This document shows, piece after piece, positions 4,916 to 6,786 of a stretch of DNA of 6,786 bases. Every line of letters begins with the position of its first letter. Within the stretch, counting starts at the first letter, position 1. The notes under the pieces were generated by a model, which worked only from the letters and a program-made list of their open reading frames with translations, did not search any database and had not been told where the DNA came from. The stretch covers positions 4,528 to 11,313 of the forward strand of contig FR887205.1 in NCBI GenBank assembly GCA_000436735.1. Direction: 5' to 3'. The position numbers and the translations under genes were made by a program. Source of the DNA: Firmicutes bacterium CAG:170. Its GTDB lineage: Bacteria > Bacillota > Clostridia > Oscillospirales > Oscillospiraceae.

Positions 4916-5138
4916 ACTCTTCGTTCATGTCATCCAGATTTTTGGTGCGGATCTCAAAGTCCGCGTCCTTCGGCAGTCCCTGCGCGATGGCCGGGAAGAA
5001 GTTCCCCGTGTCCGCCGTGCGCTGGATCTCATACGTCCCGTATTGATTCACCATGTCGAAGCAGTCGTCCGCATTTCCGGGAAATGCATGGACCATCGGC
5101 GTTTCGTCATACGGAAAGCCGCCGTCCTTTTTCTTCAT
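4914..5138 (-). CDS. 74-residue acidic protein, unknown function
   Basis: The product is soluble, small and acidic, beginning MKKKDGGFPYDETP and ending DDMNEE. The middle reads HAFPGNADDCFDMVNQYGTYEIQ, followed by a TADTGNFFPAIAQGLPK segment; the well-structured mix of aromatic, Gly and Pro residues is typical of a conserved compact domain. My impression is that similar short proteins occur in related Clostridia, but I cannot name a family. A GTG start three codons upstream (5147-5145) is possible, but AAGGGGTG (5152-5145) is a good ribosome site 6 nt before ATG 5138, so ATG is preferred. There is one cysteine and no signal peptide or membrane segment. Its TAA lies inside the T tract of the convergent terminator. 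It is divergent from the DUF975 gene. No convincing promoter could be assigned. Confidence 0.75.
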   Translation of the reverse strand: MKKKDGGFPYDETPMVHAFPGNADDCFDMVNQYGTYEIQRTADTGNFFPAIAQGLPKDADFEIRTKNLDDMNEE

Positions 5139-5144
5139 TTCGAT

Positions 5145-5152
5145 CACCCCTT
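5145..5152 (-). promoter_or_regulatory. Ribosome binding site deciding the start of the 74-aa gene
   Basis: On the minus strand this reads AAGGGGTG, close to the AGGAGGTG consensus, 6 nt upstream of ATG 5138-5136. It covers the alternative GTG start, which is therefore unlikely to be used. Confidence 0.7.
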
Positions 5153-5184
5153 ATCAGTATTTTCTCTTTTTAAGTAAATAAGCG

Positions 5185-5213
5185 TTGATTTCTCTGGAAA
5201 ATGATGCTATGCT
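5185..5213 (+). promoter_or_regulatory. Sigma-A-type promoter of the DUF975 gene
   Basis: TTGATT (5185-5190), a 17-bp spacer and TATGCT (5208-5213) form a good vegetative promoter. The predicted start near 5220 opens an almost pure purine leader (5220-5247) that contains the AAAGGA ribosome site (5241-5246), 9 nt before ATG 5256. Confidence 0.75.
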
Positions 5214-5255
5214 GAATGCGGAGAAAAAGAAAGAAGAAAGAAAGGAACTTACTGT

Positions 5256-5963
5256 ATGATCAACATGGACATTCCAAGCGCTGTTCTAAAGGAACGCGCA
5301 AAAGCAACACTTCGCGGAACGTATTGGACCTTTGTCGGCGCAACGCTCATCGTTGCAATCGTCTCCGGTCTGATTTCCGGCATTGCACAGCTTCTTGGCC
5401 CGGCTGTCGGTGCCATCGCATCGATTGCCGTAGCTCTCTTCTATACCATCCCGGTCAGCCTTGGCGTTCAGCGTATGTATATCCGTACCGCGCAGGGCTG
5501 CGGCGTCAACACGAATGAAATCTTCAACATTTACAAGTCCGGCAATCTCATGAACGCCATCCTTGCGCTCTTCCTGAAGGGCTTGTTTACGTTTCTCTGG
5601 TCGCTGCTTTTTGTGATTCCCGGCATTATCAAGGGCTATTCCTACTTGCTGATCGATTACATGATGGCGGAAAATCCCGCGCTTGACCAGAGCCGCGCCT
5701 TTGAGATCTCCAAGCAGCTCATGTACGGCAACCGCTTCAAGGCCTTCGTTGTCGAGCTCTCCTTCATCGGATGGCAGCTTCTGAGCGTCCTGACCTTTGG
5801 TATCGGCATGCTTTTCCTTACGCCCTACATGAGCATGACGATGACGCATTTCTATTTGGAGCTGAAGGAGCGCGGCATCCATGCCGGCATCATCCGTCCG
5901 GACGACAACCTCTACGCCGTTCAGGCCAGCAACTATTCCCAGAACGGTCCCGAATTCAACTGA
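5256..5963 (+). CDS. DUF975 family integral membrane protein
   Basis: The 235-residue product matches the DUF975 pattern: an N-terminal RAKATLRGTYW amphipathic segment, hydrophobic helices at about 24-46, 48-72 and 98-120, the VIPGIIKGYSY motif (120-130), a MMAENPALDQSRAFEIS segment (136-152) with the NP and Ser/Lys pattern of the family, and LSFIGWQLL...FGIGMLFLTPY (168-191) in the last membrane region, ending in a hydrophilic tail of about 35 residues. No catalytic motif is visible. The family has no firmly assigned biochemical role; it is an envelope protein in the cytoplasmic membrane. It is a single-gene unit with its own promoter and a doubled terminator. There is no separate cleavable signal peptide; the first helix is probably retained. 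Confidence 0.9.
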   Translation: MINMDIPSAVLKERAKATLRGTYWTFVGATLIVAIVSGLISGIAQLLGPAVGAIASIAVALFYTIPVSLGVQRMYIRTAQGCGVNTNEIFNIYKSGNLMNAILALFLKGLFTFLWSLLFVIPGIIKGYSYLLIDYMMAENPALDQSRAFEISKQLMYGNRFKAFVVELSFIGWQLLSVLTFGIGMLFLTPYMSMTMTHFYLELKERGIHAGIIRPDDNLYAVQASNYSQNGPEFN

Positions 5964-5979
5964 ACCACCGCATATAATC

Positions 5980-6011
5980 AAGGAGCACGCCCGGAGGGCG
6001 TGCTCCTTTTT
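5980..6011 (+). terminator. Terminator 1 after the DUF975 gene
   Basis: A 13-bp stem, AAGGAGCACGCCC (5980-5992) with GGGCGTGCTCCTT (5996-6008), closes a GGA loop and runs into a T tract (6007-6011). It is the strong copy of the pair. Confidence 0.93.
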
Positions 6012-6057
6012 CTGTGAATTAGCACGCCCGGAGGGCGTGCTCCTTTTTCTTTGAATT
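5984..6057. repeat. Tandem 37-bp direct repeat (2 copies) duplicating the terminator
   Basis: Copy 1 (5984-6020) and copy 2 (6021-6057) abut exactly and differ at one base (G6014 against T6051). Each unit contains AGCACGCCC, GGA, GGGCGTGCT, CCTTTTTCT and TGAATT. The left AAGG of the original stem lies outside the unit, so the second hairpin is shorter. Confidence 0.95.
6021..6048 (+). terminator. Terminator 2, shortened duplicate
   Basis: A 9-bp stem, AGCACGCCC (6021-6029) with GGGCGTGCT (6033-6041), has a GGA loop, then CC and five T (6044-6048). It probably works as a backup terminator for DUF975. In the minus direction it faces the end of spoIVA, but T runs there are poor. Confidence 0.8.
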
Positions 6058-6078
6058 CACGAATTGCAGGAAAGCCGT

Positions 6079-6786
6079 TCAAAGAATAATGCAGATCAGG
6101 CCGCCGCTCGATTCATTGATAATGCGCGTGAGCGAATCCTTGAGCTTCATGCGCGCGTCCTCCGGCATCCGCTTGAGCTTCGCGCTCAATCCCTCATTCA
6201 CAAGCTGAAAGAGCGATTTCCCGAAAATATTGCTCTCCCAGAGCTTTTCGGTATTTCCCTCGTACTCTCCAAGCAGATAGTGGATCAAGTCCTCCGACTG
6301 CTTTTCGTCGCCGACCATTGGGCTGATCTCTGTGCGGATGTCCGCGCGCATCATGTGGATGGACGGCGCACTGGCCTGAAGCTTGACGGCGTAATTCCCG
6401 TTTTTCCGAACGATCTGCGGCACCTCCAGATGCATTTCCTCTGCGGACGGCATAACGATCCCGTAGCCTGTCGCGCGTACCTGCTCCAACGCAGGCGCGA
6501 TGCGGTCATACTCCCGCTTGGCCGCCGACAGCGACTCCAGAAGCTCCAGAAGCTCTCCGTCATTCTCGACCGGGAAGCCGCTTTCCTCCGAAAGCACCTG
6601 ATAGAAGAGCTTTTCCGGGAAGGTCAGCACGCAGCTCAGAATGCCGCTTCCGAGATCGACGTCGCGGACGGCGAAATCCTCCACCTGCTCCAGCTCCAGA
6701 AGCTTTCTGACCGCAGGCTCCGCCTCGCTGAGCCGCGAGATGTTGGCTGCGCTCTGCCGCATCGCCTCAGAGAGCGTCGTTTTTAG
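6079..6786 (-). CDS. spoIVA: Stage IV sporulation protein A, C-terminal half (5' end outside window)
   Basis: The frame is open to the right edge and gives about 235 residues of a protein usually near 490 long. SpoIVA is the ATP-driven polymerising base layer of the spore coat, assembled on the outer forespore membrane with SpoVM. The C-terminal region is unmistakable: ATGYGIVMPS, QASAPSIHMMRADI, EISPMVGDEKQSE, WESNIFGKSLFQLVNEGL, a RIINESSGG segment and the family's GGLICIIL end. The ATPase domain with its Walker motifs is beyond the window. The ATG at 6762 is internal, since the frame continues upstream through LKTTLSEA. The gene converges on DUF975. In related organisms it is expressed in the mother cell under sigma-E, but the promoter is not in view. 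Its presence indicates an endospore-forming lineage. Confidence 0.95.
   Translation of the reverse strand, partial: LKTTLSEAMRQSAANISRLSEAEPAVRKLLELEQVEDFAVRDVDLGSGILSCVLTFPEKLFYQVLSEESGFPVENDGELLELLESLSAAKREYDRIAPALEQVRATGYGIVMPSAEEMHLEVPQIVRKNGNYAVKLQASAPSIHMMRADIRTEISPMVGDEKQSEDLIHYLLGEYEGNTEKLWESNIFGKSLFQLVNEGLSAKLKRMPEDARMKLKDSLTRIINESSGGLICIIL

Noticed and set aside
5151..5213. Minus-strand promoter for the 74-aa gene (TTTACT, 17 bp, GATAAG)
   Set aside because: Both hexamers match consensus poorly and the region is simply AT-rich, so I did not annotate it.
5286..5981. Minus-strand open frame of 231 codons opposite the DUF975 gene
   Set aside because: Low-complexity charged product, and the plus strand has a clear membrane family with promoter and terminator.
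5984..6057. CRISPR-like or phage attachment repeat
   Set aside because: The two units abut without spacers and each is a terminator hairpin with a T tract; there are no integrase or cas genes nearby.
6064..6786. Plus-strand open frame of 240 codons opposite spoIVA
   Set aside because: The minus strand encodes unmistakable SpoIVA sequence; the plus frame crosses the tail of the terminator region and is Arg/Leu-rich shadow.

Overview
The window looks like a chromosomal stretch of a GC-rich, spore-forming low-branching Bacillota, most likely an Oscillospiraceae-type gut Clostridia (for example relatives of Oscillibacter or Dysosmobacter; genus-level placement is inference). The grounds are a spoIVA gene (endospore coat base), S-layer homology domains, a DUF975 membrane protein, strong AAAGGAG-type ribosome binding sites and GC-biased third codon positions. 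There are no tRNA, rRNA, CRISPR, transposase or integrase signals.

Layout. Bases 1-349 hold the C-terminal part of type III pantothenate kinase (coaX), followed after 30 bp by a gene for a diaminopimelate-decarboxylase-fold protein (380-1540) that has lost the PLP-binding lysine and most other cofactor contacts. A 68-aa single-pass membrane protein (1543-1749, minus) converges on it with only 2 bp between the stop codons. It is divergent from an alpha/beta hydrolase of the monoacylglycerol-lipase type (1831-2736, plus), which ends at a strong terminator. Next is a secreted cell-wall protein with its own near-consensus promoter (2926-4344): signal peptide, S-layer homology repeats, a GH24 muramidase and an InlB-type beta repeat. 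A two-gene unit follows: a 37-aa protein (4419-4532) translationally coupled to an ArsC/Spx-fold protein (4534-4875), ended by a terminator. A 74-aa acidic protein of unknown function (4914-5138, minus) is divergent from a DUF975 membrane protein (5256-5963, plus). That gene ends in a tandemly duplicated terminator and faces the C-terminal half of spoIVA (6079-6786, minus), whose start lies beyond the right edge.

How the parts relate. Most units are short, separately promoted housekeeping or envelope genes, not one pathway. The clearest hidden link is a near-identical promoter module used twice: a GTCCG-N6-CGGAC type palindrome placed exactly 11 bp upstream of a TATRAT -10 box. It precedes both the 68-aa membrane protein (minus strand, 1776-1808) and the 37-aa/ArsC-like unit (4355-4387), which suggests a small regulon under one unidentified DNA-binding protein. 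The other candidate for something undescribed is the decarboxylase-fold pseudoenzyme next to coaX.
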